Positions 30,253-41,675 of a DNA stretch of 64,000 bases are shown here, in pieces. The position numbers were made by a program, and so were the translations under genes. The DNA lies in contig JAJTUP010000042.1 in assembly GCA_021399435.1 (NCBI GenBank), positions 186,001 through 250,000 on the forward strand. Direction: 5' to 3'. The notes beneath the pieces were generated by a model. It saw nothing but the letters and a program-made list of their open reading frames with translations. It ran no database searches and was not told where the DNA came from. Position 1 is the stretch's first letter, and the number at the start of each line of letters is the position of its first letter. Origin of the DNA: Diaporthe sp. PMI_573. Its lineage: Eukaryota > Ascomycota > Sordariomycetes > Diaporthales > Diaporthaceae.

Positions 30253-33200
30253 TAGGGATGCCTCGAGGTAAATTACCAGGAGGTAAATTACCAAAACCCC
30301 TAGGTAAATGACGGTCATAAACCCGAGGTTTATGACGCGTCATTTATCACGTGCTTCCAAGTACTATTTGGTGACTACGAAACGGCGTCGGTGGAATGAT
30401 ATACGCACATACAGTCTGGTGTCATTGGTATTCGTCGGGGATGAGGTACCGATCACACCAAAATTGGCTGTGCGGGTACAAGAGGTCCATACCCCCGTGC
30501 AACGGCTCCGTGCTCGTTTCTTCGCCAAAACTCCCAGACTTGCTACTTCAATACGATAATATTATATATCTCGAAAGCCAACCTATTTACATTTCAACGT
30601 GAATAAACAGACTCTGTCTCTGCGTCCGTGCCTGCATCTACAAAAATGCAGTCCTGGAAGTCGTCCTCGAGCTCTAAGAGCAACTTCACGTCAGCCGTCT
30701 CCCAGGATTGGCCGCTCGGCATTCTCCAAGGCAGACCTGCGTATATCGATATCCACCGAAATTCTGGCCCTTATATCGATATCCACATAAGTGGGAGAAA
30801 TTATCTGGATATCGATATATCCAGGTAGATATCCATACAGCCACATAGCCACTTTAGCAAGGTTGATATCCAGATAAACCACATACAATTCTTGTAGGCT
30901 AGAAGAAAGAACAAGAAAGTACCCTAATCCAGAAAGTCTTCTGCCTCTGTTTCAACGCCAAATTCAACAGCAACGCTCGAAATAACGCCCCTGCCACCGT
31001 GAGACCTGGGTACAATGATACCCTCGCGCATCCAGTTGCCCACACACTCAACCTTCGCCAGGTTCTCGCAGGTCATGCTCTCTCTATCCCATGATAGCGT
31101 ACGCCGCGCCGATGAGAAGTGAGACTCAACGCCAGATGATTCAGGAGGGATTGAGAGGATATCAATTGCCATGCGGGATAACCGCGGATATGCTTTCCTT
31201 TGATCTCGATGTAGCCACCACTCGAGAGGAGAGCCAGTTATCCGGGTCGGTGGTGCATCAACAAAGGTTTCAAAGTCATCAGCGTCGTGGATAGGGCCAG
31301 TAACAGCAATATCGCTCAACAACTCATCCAGCTCGTTGCGCTGCCTCGCAGATGAAGAGGACACATCTAGAGGCACCCGCAAGGATTCTGGGATTGGCGC
31401 GGCATTATATTCATCTAGCCAAATTTGCTGGGCAGCAGCAATAGCAGGCGCGTGCCAGGATTCTTGCCAATTCCGCTCAATGTATTTTCTTCGTTTCGAG
31501 GGATCGAGAAGGAGTGCGGCGGCATACACAGGTGTCTGGTCTGATAAGGTGTAGTACTTATTAAGTACAAACCAGCCCATATCGATGCAGTGTACCTTGT
31601 GGGGATCATGGTTTTCCTTTGAGCTATAAAGCTCCTAAATAAGACAATTAGTTAGCCGATCAATTAGATGAAAGAAAAAACATCGCCACCGACCTTATAC
31701 TTCTCGTACTGTCGCAATAAAACATCCATTATCGAGAGTGATTGGGAGAGTGTAGATCGCGCCCCTTCAGCCAACAACGTAGCTGAGGCAAACGGCTGTA
31801 GGAAACGATGCGTCCGTTCAATAAACTCCCACTCTGAAGCTAGCAGGATATCGTCTTGAAGCTCTCTATCATGGTCAATTAGGAACTGTTTTACACGGGA
31901 TTGATACCGCAGAAAATTATCCAACAATCGATACCATGAATTCCAGCGTGTGGCATTATCTATGCCTAGTCGGAGCTTTATTTCATCGTCCCATATAGCC
32001 GAATGAAGCGTAGAATTACGTATCCAGACCGCGATGTTGTGTACTTTCCGTAGGGGCGCGATATGCTGCCATCCAGTGAAGTTCTCAAGTATACGATTGC
32101 CTCTTCGCGAAGCTCTTCTTCTCTGATGGGCCTCATCTGTTCTTGTTGTCTGTCCGGCGTCGTGTAAGGTGTCGTAGAACTGCGCAAATAACTGATCGCT
32201 TGAGGTATCATCGGCGGCATTAAGAGCGGCGATTAGTGCCTCTTTTGAAGACGCGAGAAGGAATGCTTGAAGGGATAGGTTAATAATGTGGGCGGTGCAG
32301 CGGATACGGCGCTTAGAGGGATCAAACGTCAACTAGCAACCAATTAATCCTAATCCAGAGATAAGGGAAGAGCTATCGTACCCCATAGTCTTCTCGTAAC
32401 CGCCGTGAGAGGATAAGACAAGCAGGTATCATTTGAAGTGGCGTTATCCCCTACATGGTAGCCCACTTTAGAAGCAATGCCGTACTTTGCCAGTGTATCG
32501 AAAATTAGAGATGCCTGGGTTTCACCACTATGGCTATAGCGACATTCTGGCATCGCTAGCAGTGCCCTTCGTGGCTGATAATCCTGATCAACCCATCGCG
32601 CAGAGATGGCGAGTATCCCATGGCGATGGGGCGATGTCCAGAGATCAGAGAGGATATGGATCTTCGAGATGGAAGCTTCAAGAGTTGCCATGAGCTGAGA
32701 AGAATATAACTCATATGTGGCATCAATTAGTCGCATTAGAGCACTTCGGTTGGTCACTAAAAGGTCCTCTATAGCAGGATTAGCTGCTAGCATAATCTCT
32801 TGCATCTCATCCCAGGTAATTGCTGAGAAGGCAAGCCGGCGGCGTGTGATTAGGCTGATTATTGCATCTAAATACCGATCGCGGTCGAACATACGGCGGA
32901 GAGAGGCATCCGAGTAACGAGAGGGAAAGAAAGCATCAATCCGAGGGCGTTTGGCTTCCCTTTCATCATCTAGAACATCAGAACTGCCCCCAATGAGCGT
33001 GCGATCGAGGGAAGAGATAATATCGGCATGGCACCGCCGGGCGTGATGCCATGCGTTGTCCCGCTTCCGATTCGCCCAGGGCTTATCGGCAGGGCAATGG
33101 AGACAACGATACATCACCATACCCCTAGATTTGCGCGTACGTGACCCGCCGGTGGTGTTCTGGGTGTCCTCATCAGGATACGTTGCTTTGAAGAAGAGGA

Positions 33201-33492
33201 AAAAGTCCAGAGACGTCCCAGTAATGGGCTGGTCCGAAATCGAGGGCGTAGAGGCGGCGGTGGTCTGAGAGGATGTCATGGTCGATAAATCACCTGGATA
33301 AGCTAATTGTGCTAGTATACCTAAGGCCGCTTGAACGAGTACTGAGATGGTGCTGATGTTGAAATTGAGAGAAGTTTTTTCATCATCTAATCAATTGATA
33401 AGATCTTTTCAGCCAATCAGAGAGCGGTATTTAGGTGGATATCAATCTGGATATCCATTTAAGAGGCAGAGAGTTATATCGATATCGATATA
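30253..33492. repeat. right arm of 3.24-kb inverted duplication (A2/B2)
   Basis: This is the reverse complement of 18649-21888. It begins exactly at the A terminal repeat (30253), includes the A transposase tail (30594-30723), the B target duplication CTCCAAGG (30724-30731) and most of B2. It ends in the TATCGATA array, where a 1.9-kb insert starts. Confidence 0.9.
30924..33279 (-). pseudogene. hAT transposase of B2, same frameshift as B1
   Basis: The exons, on the minus strand, are 33279-32382, 32332-31694 and 31634-30924, mirroring B1 position by position. The same extra base after DTCLSY (near 32411) breaks the frame, so both copies descend from one already damaged element. Domains are as described for B1. 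The gene lies wholly within the inverted arm and is not touched by the insert at 33493. Confidence 0.85.
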
Positions 33493-33905
33493 CTGGGGAG
33501 CAGCCGCCGCGCCGGCTTGCTAGAAGGCCTCCCGTTAGGAAAAGGAGTGCTCTGCATCAGGACGCCTACAGGCAGAGAGGGCCATGCGATCGGAGGGAAT
33601 GGCCATGCGTGCTCTCGTCCGTGGGATCCACTAATAGGGCCACAGCAATTTTACCTGTATTCAAGATATGTCTATATGTCTACCCGTCTTGAACACATCA
33701 TTACGATTCAATCAATCTCGACACGGGCCTCCTAAGTAGAGGCTCAGGCGAAAGCCTAAAATGTGATAACAATTCATCACCCGATCCTTAGGTAGGGATC
33801 AAGGAAGGCGACGCATCGTCTCCTCAAATACTTCTCACTACGTCATCTTGGCACAAGACATGTTTTCACATTCTACCTCCGATTGTGAACAGTTTAAACG
33901 TCAAA

Positions 33906-34661
33906 ATGACAACAGCACGCGTTCGGTTCGATTACCTCTGTTATCGTGTAGGCGTCAAGTTCGACGAGTCCTACGATATCCCCCATCGCATCGTCCGGGC
34001 AGGAGACGATTCAGACAAGGCGAAAGCCGAGGACAAATCGTTGTGGAATGCGGCGATGAATGCCATTATGGAGCATAGCGAGGTGACATGCCTCCAGCGT
34101 GCCAGTGCGGCCTCGTGTGCGTGTGGGTTACCAGCAACGGCCACCGAATACCTACCACCGATGCAGTTCCTTGATGCTCCGAAGCCTCACGTTGTGGCGA
34201 TCGTGGATCTGTTCTGCGGGAACCTGAAATGTTGGACGCGGACACGGCAGAGCATGCTGCAAGTCATGTCGCGGAACCGCTCTCCAGATGGTGGCCTTCG
34301 TGGCCCGGACCCAGGACTCTTCGCAGAGCTTATGTCATGTAGAGTATGCAAGAAAAAGGAGGGGCTGAGGGAATGCGGGGCCTGTCACGTCGCGGGGTAT
34401 TGTCGGAAAGAGCACCAAGAGGCGGACTGGCCAAACCACAAGGCAGAGTGTACGCCGTGGCCGACGCCGACATTCGGTGCAAGGTGCCCCTTGGACGAGG
34501 CGGACGCTGACTCCGACAGCAAAGTGACCTACAGCGCCGTCTTCAATGTCGCGGGACCCGGAGAGCCGCCGTGGTTCAGGGAGATTAGTCGAGAGGAGGT
34601 CGTGAGACGTTTATTGATGGGAGCAGCTGGAATGGAAGACCTGGAAGTCGAGATGAAGTAA
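33906..34661 (+). CDS. MYND-type zinc-finger protein
   Basis: Starting at the ATG at 33906 the product is 251 residues. The MYND finger lies around residues 144-181: CRVCKKKEGLRECGACHVAG, then YC-x3-H-x3-DW-x3-HKAEC, so all zinc-binding Cys/His are present. The upstream part contains CLQRASAASCACGLPATATE and no catalytic domain. MYND fingers mediate protein-protein contacts, often in transcriptional repressors. The gene sits inside the insert that splits B2. No intron is needed. A second frame downstream (about 34965-35232) is a separate coding-like scrap. Confidence 0.7.
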   Translation: MTTARVRFDYLCYRVGVKFDESYDIPHRIVRAGDDSDKAKAEDKSLWNAAMNAIMEHSEVTCLQRASAASCACGLPATATEYLPPMQFLDAPKPHVVAIVDLFCGNLKCWTRTRQSMLQVMSRNRSPDGGLRGPDPGLFAELMSCRVCKKKEGLRECGACHVAGYCRKEHQEADWPNHKAECTPWPTPTFGARCPLDEADADSDSKVTYSAVFNVAGPGEPPWFREISREEVVRRLLMGAAGMEDLEVEMK

Positions 34662-34964
34662 AATGAGTTAAAAAGCGAGCGCAGGTCCGCGCACAGATTG
34701 TTTCGAAGAAATTGTGAACTTCTCATAAAGTTTCCAACAAAGTGGGAAGCGGCATCCTTCTCCAATCGCAGGACACGGAGGGGCTCGCGTTCCCGCACAT
34801 ACCTCCGGGTACCCTCACGCTCGGGGCAGCCCGAGTAGGACCTTCTCTAGGGTCTTGTTCTGCGTCAGTGAGCGCAAAGCCCCGGCACGCATGGCAGCCC
34901 CGTACGCATCAGCCCCATCTTAAACTCCCGCTTGGCTGCGAGTCACGGACAGACGTACTTGCCG

Positions 34965-35232
34965 TGCTTTTCTTTGTCAAGCTGCACCGTCTCTATGGGA
35001 GAAAGGGACGAAGGGATACCCGAGCCTGGAGAAGTGTGACGTGCTTAGCTTGTATGTGCAATTGTCACGATGCAAGCGGTTGCGGGACATACGGCTTATA
35101 CAGCCGATCCTAATGGAGCACTTCGAACAGGCGCGGATGTATCCGGAGCTCATAGAAGGGGTCGATCGATTAAAAGAGCTAGCAAGACAGACGGTTGAGC
35201 GGTTTGAGGCCAGGCATGGGAAGCAAGGTTAG
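34965..35232 (+). CDS. short coding-like frame after the MYND gene, unknown
   Basis: An open frame without a clear start ends at 35232 with a helical, charged C-terminus (LMEHFEQARMYPELIEGVDR, LKELARQTVERFEARHG). It could be the last exon of the MYND gene through an unrecognised intron, or a separate small gene. No family is recognised. Confidence 0.3.
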
Positions 35233-35512
35233 GAGGCAATCTCCGTTTTCGTTCCCACAAAAAAGGGAGAGCGGACCCAATCAGAACCCATTTTATTAGC
35301 CAATCAGAAGGCAGTTAACTTTGCAACCAATCAGAGGGCAGGAACCCAGGGTGTCAGGGTCGGGTGCGAATAAGAAAGACCTTCCTAACGGAAGGCATAT
35401 CAATATCGATATATATCAATATCGATATATATCAATATCGATATATATCAATATCGATATATCCAGATAGCAGAGTTGATATCGATATATCATATCCAAA
35501 TACGCAGGTCTG

Positions 35513-36270
35513 CCAAGTAGACTGTAATACTCATCAAGCTTTGACCAACAGTTATTGATAGAGATTTGTATGCATCGTCGGTGGTCATCATCAAGATTCT
35601 CAGTTTGCAAGAATGCACCAGTATATTCGTCTCGAGTGTGCTCTGGCAAGTGTTTCTCGCGTCCGCGACCGTGGTCAACTCGTGAGTACTACATCCTGAG
35701 AAACTATTAGCAAAATAGGGATGAGACGAGCGAATATGAACTAGAAAGCCGTACTCGTGGTTTCCGAGGCTCTGGTATTCCGTAGCTCATCAGCAGTACC
35801 ATCAGGTGGCGAGAATATCAGTTTTTGCTCCTCGAAGAAGTTGAGCAAATATTCCATTCCGACCATCACTTCCCACAAGGCGCCGTAACGGCCTTCTTTG
35901 GCCCAACCCTGGCACCTCATGGTGATCTCGTAGAGTGGTTTTAGTAGACTCTGTATCTCCACCAAGAGAAGCCAGTCCTGCGGTGAAAGATGATCTTGGA
36001 AAGGCACCCGTTGTCGGGGCTCTGCTGCCTTCGTGTCGAGATATGTGATGAAATGGTCAATCTGCTCTCGTTTGCGAATGGCACGCTGGATCATCAGAAA
36101 CGTCGAATTCCATCTGGTTTCATTGTTCTGCATCAGTTCGAGATCGATGGCAGCTCGGTCCTCCTCAAAGAGTTGATAATCGTCTTCATCGTGCTGGCTG
36201 CACGCCAGTGATTTCATCAACTCTCGCCGTTGCGGAGAAGCCCTGACGAACCGGACGATGAACGAACCAA
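35513..36270 (-). pseudogene. hAT element C transposase fragment, cut by B2
   Basis: On the minus strand the frame encodes NNETRWNSTFLMIQRAIRKR and then WLLLVEIQSLLKPLYEITMR, typical of the middle of Restless-type hAT transposases like T1. A later piece (about 35510-35650, NNCWSKLDEYYSLLG) runs directly into the left end of B2. Target sequence CTACTTGG is still visible beside B2. The 5' half and hATC block are absent, and stops separate the two pieces unless an intron joins them. Confidence 0.75.
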
Positions 36271-36362
36271 CATCTCACTTGACAGGCGGATAGTGAGACA
36301 AGGTAGCCAGTTTATACACTAGACATTTCCCCAGGAGAACCCGAATTCAAGATTTGAGAAGA

Positions 36363-37146
36363 TTAAGTGTTGTTTCCCTCCAGTCCTCGAGGCGATGTCG
36401 GTGGAAGCTGAGTTGTACTTGCAATCCCGTTGTGACGGAGTATATTCACCAGACCCTGAATGCTGTCAATCAGGACTCCGATGTCTTCGCGCAATAGAAT
36501 CATCTCCGTGTTGTGTTTACGGCCCATGCACTCTTTCTTAGCACTAATTTGCTCTAGAAGTTCGCGATTCCGCTCTATCTTCTGTACTAGTTGTTTCCAT
36601 TGGAGCTGCGTGTATTCCATATCCGCGTTCAAATGTGCAGTGGTGGCGGCATACTGCATGTTTTGATGCTGCAGGCTCTTCGCGTGTAGTCGCTTTCGCT
36701 TTCTTGATTTGAAGCTGTAAATTACCATCAGTGAATTGTGCGAGGTATAGAAACCCTAGTAGCGATAAGACTGACGCTGATTGCCTGTTGCGTAAAATCC
36801 TTCTTTGCTGTTTCAACGTTTTGATTTTAACCCCGTCACCAGACTTAGAGATTATTTTATAAACCGTCTTCGGACCCCCATGAGCCGAGTGCGCTGTATT
36901 TAAAGTCTGTCCCTCGATCTCATCTTTCTCAACCTTGGTGTGATGCTCAGTGTTGCCCAGTACGTACTGAGGCTTCCGACAGCCTTCCAGATCAGGATGC
37001 TTTGTTTGGCCAGCTTCCAATTGTCCCAGGCTCTGAGCCCGCAATTTGCTGGAGCCGTTCCGTCCTGCTTCGCAGTCGGCAGATGACTGCTGATCACGGG
37101 CAGGCGAGCCATTATACGGTAATGTGCCGTATTGTACAGTACTCAT
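36363..37146 (-). CDS. bZIP transcription factor
   Basis: Exon 1 is 37146-36776 and exon 2 is 36714-36363. The 61-bp intron (GTCAGT...TTTACAG) interrupts the basic region. The spliced protein has 240 residues. Joining restores RRILRNRQSA + FKSRKRKRLH, which contains the bZIP signature N-x7-R (N of RNRQSA to R of SRKRK). A helical, coiled-coil-like stretch follows, with a looser Leu heptad than in classical zippers (LHAKSLQHQNMQY, WKQLVQKIERNRELLEQI). The N-terminal half is low-complexity with acidic and basic patches. It binds DNA as a dimer in the nucleus (family knowledge); the target genes are unknown. It lies beside hAT fragment C and otherwise appears intact. Confidence 0.75.
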
Positions 37147-38714
37147 TCGCCTTGTTACTAATTTAATATACAGTATAGGGAGTTTACTGCGAAGGACATA
37201 AACATGAGCCCCTTTTGAACAGCTAATGAAGTGTTTTGAGGTACTGTATAGTATACACATAGGGATATACCGAAATAAGTACCCATTAAAGTGTGTTTCT
37301 GGAACATCCTAGATGATAGTACTGTAGTTTTCTCATCGTTGTAGAGCTAAATATACCTAATTCCTTAAACATAAATATAGGAGTCCCATAGTACAGTACT
37401 GTACTCTATGTACGTACATTCTTAGTAAAAAATCACGTCTTCACTGTACGTCGCTGACACCCCACAACACTACAGAATTATTTATATATTTACGTGTGAT
37501 CTAAAGGATTGTTCTTTTGCCTGGTGCTTTATTTCGGCATAGTTCTTAGCTATTACAACATTGCACTTTCGTCCCGCAAGGAGAGAGATGGTTCCTGCTG
37601 CGTTTGGATTGTTTATAGGTACATGTATACTGTAGAAACGCAGGACTTTACTCTACTTTTGGTGATGTATTTTGCAACACCACAAAGCGTCATTGAATGA
37701 TGAGGTCATTTGGTAAGTACTCTGCGTTATACGGTAGCTCTAAGTTTCTTTTCACTCCGGCCTCTTTCACTTTACAGTACTTTGTACACTTTATTACGAA
37801 TTAGCCATGGAAGTTCCCTCCGATATATAGCATCACGTTTACAGTACATACATGTTACTTTTTCACAAGTACAATCTAATTCCAATCTACGGAAAATCAG
37901 CATGTGTTGAAGTTCATCGTGGAGCTTTACAAGACGGGCCTACGCTATATCTCAGTGCTAGAAAGATACCAGGGGTGCTCACGTATTCCCCCACACTTGC
38001 GCAAGTACCCTCTAAACAATATTAGTCGCATTTCATGGTCACGAGGATTCGCTTTTCAACCTCTCCCACGCTGGACATAGTCCTCATGGGAATTGGGAAA
38101 TGGTCTCATTCTGTCAGATGTGACGGGTGCTTTGTGTTAGGTGCCTGAGGCATCAATGGTTGAATCATGACAAAACCAGCCCCCTTACGGGTGGGGTCCC
38201 ACCAAGGAACCAAGCCAAGACATCATCACAAAGCGTCAGGGGTCGGTTGACGCGTTCAAGAAATGAGAGTTTCAGCGAACCGCGCCACTCGTTCGACCGA
38301 ATCGATCGATTTCGATCCAACGTTTGGGCCCGTTCGATTCGATAGCGAATAAAATTCGATTCGATAAAGACTTGGCATCGAATTAGTCTATCAATTCGAT
38401 TCCCGTTCGTAAGATGTCCATCCCTGGTGTTGGAGAAGTAGCATGGATGATAAGTGTTGCATAGGCAGCCACAGGAAACGGTGTCACACGATTACGCGTG
38501 AATCGTCAGAACAGTGTTACAGGTCTGTTGCAGGGTCAGCAGGTCTAGTATCATACCTCGCCTCTTTACCTATAAGAAGGAGGAGAGCAAGAACAACCAT
38601 GATGAGAAAGAGACAGGAGACAATCATTCCGATCATCATTAGATTATGAGTTACCGGTACCTAGTGAGAGCGCGCGGTCCGGCAGTCTGCTGCCTCGACT
38701 TTCAATATTGAATT
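37147..38714. other. AT-rich, gene-free stretch
   Basis: Low-GC sequence with TACAGTAC and GTACTGTA palindromes (about 37130-37420 and 37710-37860), and no coding frame I can support. Around 38280-38410 there is a cluster of CGATTCGAT/GAATCGAT motifs. The left end of element D should lie near 38700 but its terminal repeat is missing. Confidence 0.4.
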
Positions 38715-41117
38715 ATGAGTTCATCTTCAAAAGTTATCACTGATACCCTTACTCGATCACAGACTAGAGCATCACCCGATGATCTGCCCTTCGAATCATC
38801 TAGCTTCGACGTCATTTTCCGCACCACTCATCCAGAGAAGGCCAAACTAGGGCCATCTGGCAAACGAAAGACGTCTGGTCGTGTTATGTATGAATGCCTT
38901 CATTGTCCCCCAGATAGTCCATGGTCAAATGGAAAGCGTGGCAATGCTATATACCACGCGAAAAGGAAGCATGCCACTATTCTTCAGACGGAGGCCAGTA
39001 CCGTAGACGAGAACGGCTCAGATATTATTACCCGGCCGTCAAAGCAGCCTCGGATGGACAATTTTTTTCAGAGTCGGCCATCAGATGCCACTTTACGCCG
39101 CGTCTTTAACCGACAGCAATATATAGAATCGATTGTCGGTCTTCTCACACGCCGTCGTTTACCATTCTCCGCGGTGAAATGGGATGAGATGCAGGATATC
39201 ATATTGGCATGCAATCCGGCTATTGAGGATCTTCTCCTCACGTCCCGCGACGCGGCGATGCGTCATATTACCACTACTTTCGACTTATACCGATCCCAAC
39301 TGAGAGCAAAGCTTCAGGCGTCCGTATCGAAGATCCATCTCTCGACCGATCTCTGGACATCGCCTCATCGGCATGGCATTTTAGCAGTATGCGCTAGATG
39401 GGTTGATAATGGCTATCGACTTCAAAAGGCCCTGCTAGCTATGCCTGAATGTCGATACAGCCACAGTGGCGAGCGCCAAGCAACTCTAAGGGCGGAAGCA
39501 ATCGAAGAATACGGCATTGCGAAGCAAATCGGCTATCATACCGGCGATAATGCTACTTCAAACGATACCTGTTTAAAGCATCTCTCACAAATGCTACAGG
39601 ATAAATACGGTGTATGCTATTTAGAACGCTGATTAATAGGTAGTTGGTTAACTGAGTCTAGGTATCTTTCCATCCCAGCCAGCGTCGAATCCGATGCATC
39701 GCTCATATCATAAATCTCTCCCTTCAAGCCTTTCTCCTTGCGTCCTCGAAAGAAGCTTTACGCGCAGCACTTGCCGCTGCTAGCGACGTGGCCGGCGCCG
39801 AGATGTACGAACAATTCTACTTCACACTATATGATATATCCGCCAACGAGCCAGCATCGCGGTCTGAAGGTTCGGGACAGCAAGAACAGTCTTTCAGTAA
39901 GATATGGAAGGGAAAGGCTAAAAGGGCCGCTCGGAAGGCCCCCGATTTCAAGGATGACAACTTCAGAGGCTGGCAAACCATCCCGGCGATGCGTAAACTA
40001 CATAACATTGCGGTCTGGCTTCGAAATTCATCTATCCACAGTGATCTATGGGAGGATCGAGTAGGCTTGCGGCTTGGGGTCGATAACGACACCCGACGGA
40101 ACTCTTGGTATAAGCTGATCGATAACCTTATCAGAAGGCAATCACAGATCAAGCAATTCTTGCTTGATTACGATAAGGAGATCAACGATAATATCCTCGA
40201 CTCATCAGATTGGGATTACCTTGAAAAAACACATAGATTTCTCCACCCATTCGCGTCAGCAACTTTATGGGCCGAGGGTAAGAATTCTACATTGTCGCAA
40301 ATATTGACAATTATGGATGGTTTATTACGCCACTATAAAAAGAACAAGGTTTGCTGTCTCTTGATAGACTCTAAACCCTAACTTGGCTAATTATCCAATC
40401 TAGGAACATTACTCGAAGCCAGAGACGCTTGATCGCCGTATCCTTCATTCAATTGAGATGGGCTGGTTCATTCTCGACAAGTATTATACGATGACCGAAG
40501 ATGCGCCTGTTTACGCTGCCGCCCTCCTTCTTGATCCTTCAAAGCGAATCAGGTACATTGAGCGCCACTGGCCAGAGTCATGGCACGAGAACGCCATTGC
40601 TGGTGTCCGTACAATTTGGGAAGAAGAGTACAAAACTCAGCCTGAGACTGGACCTGCAGAGTCGGTTGATGAGGTATGTGCTTCGCAAAAGCGGCAGCCG
40701 AACGAGTGGGACGCTTTACTTGAAGAGTTGGAAGTCACCGAGGATCTGGGCGATTGTATGGACGATCTTGAAGACTTTATCAAGGCAACACCCATCAAAA
40801 TAAGTAGACCACCACTTCAATGGTGGTGTCATAAGGATCAGCGGAAGACTTATCCTCAGCTAAGTCGAATGGCTATTGATATCCTCTCAATCGCGCCTGA
40901 ATCAGCTGATCCGGAATCTGCTTTCTCTGGTTGTCGGCGTACTCTCTCCTGGGATAGAGAACGAATGACTTGCGAGAATCTTGAGAAGGTTGAATGTATA
41001 GGTAACTGGCTGCGTGAAGGGCATATCCAGAAGACTGTTCATGGTGGTATGGGTGTAATTACTGATACGGGTTTTGATAGTGGCGGCGATGAAGACTCCG
41101 ACGTTAATTTTGATTGA
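38715..41117 (+). CDS. intact three-exon hAT transposase (element D)
   Basis: The exons are 38715-39611, 39662-40348 and 40404-41117. The introns are 39612-39661 (GTATGC...TCTAG) and 40349-40403 (GTTTGC...ATCTAG), both phase 0. The spliced frame is 765 residues with no stop. Motifs are a BED-like finger (YECLHC...YHAKRKH), LSTDLWTSPHRHG, GDNATSND, FHPSQRRIRC-IAHIINLSL, DNDTRRNSWYKL and the LHP-like LLDPSKR. The hATC block is LSRMAIDILSIAPESADPESAFSGCRR. It is about 60% similar to the B transposases by eye and shows the frame that B has lost. It may therefore act on B-type ends as well, since the terminal repeats differ by one base; that is inference. Confidence 0.88.
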
Positions 41118-41269
41118 TTTGCGGATGTCTGACAGCATAGGTGGTAAAGTGCTATAGCGATATCAATCATGCTAAAGTGCTAGGGTGATATTCTAGCACA
41201 CTTTTTGCGAATATGTGAATATGAATATGAATATCACTTTAGCACGTCATATCACAATACGCAAGTCTG
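38715..41269 (+). mobile_element. hAT element D, right end intact, left terminal repeat not found
   Basis: The right terminus reads ATACGCAAGTCTG (ending 41269), a one-base variant of the B terminal repeat. It is preceded by AT-rich subterminal repeats (GAATATGAATATGAATATC, CTTTAGCAC). I do not see CAGACTTGCGTAT upstream of the gene, so the left end is deleted or too diverged to find. Confidence 0.7.
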
Positions 41270-41675
41270 AGCTCATGATTATCAAATCAAGGATTAGCAA
41301 TAGTCTTCCAAAGAAGAGGTACAGCTGGCTCAAAAAGGGCTTGAACAAGGTTTATGGAAAGGACTAAAGACTGGTGCAATAACTTCTGAACACAGATAGT
41401 AGCGGGACTTTCACTATTAAAGCTGTCTTCTTTATATACTATATAAAAAATTAGCTATTTTATTATATTTCTTGTACTATTTTATCTATTTATGTGATAG
41501 AGATAAAAACGCGATTCTGGTGGATTTTGGTGGGAAATTTGGCCCCAACATCCATTTTCCCACGCGAAGCAACGTGCCACGTCAATTCCCGCACCAGGCG
41601 CCATGCTTAAATATCCCGCGACATCTGCCAAGAGAATACCAATTACGAAGACCCACATCATCAAGCCTCTACACG

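Larger units (their letters stand above)
33493..35396 (+). mobile_element. 1.9-kb insert in B2 with terminal-repeat-like ends, carrying a MYND gene
   Basis: It interrupts the TATCGATA array of B2. Near its left edge is gcctcccgttaggaa (33527), and the right edge is the near inverse ttcctaacggaaggc (35382-35396). The right copy can itself fold as a CCTTCC-TAAC-GGAAGG hairpin at the boundary. No clear target duplication is visible, at most 1-3 bp within the AT-rich array. It has no transposase that I recognise. It could be a non-autonomous element with a captured gene, or ordinary DNA placed here by recombination. Confidence 0.45.
30732..35512 (-). mobile_element. hAT element B2, interrupted by a 1.9-kb insert
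   Basis: The right terminal repeat is at 30732 and the left one ends at 35512. Removing 33493-35396 leaves 2877 bp, 17 bp longer than B1, which fits one extra unit in the TATCGATA array. The flanking 8-mers differ: CTCCAAGG on the A side, CCAAGTAG (35513-35520) on the other. B2 is therefore not a simple insertion. Its two ends come from different insertion events. Confidence 0.85.

Noticed and set aside
33493..35396. Helitron capture of the MYND gene
   Set aside because: The ends lack the 5' TC and 3' CTRR signatures, and the hairpin is at the very end rather than about 10 bp inside it.
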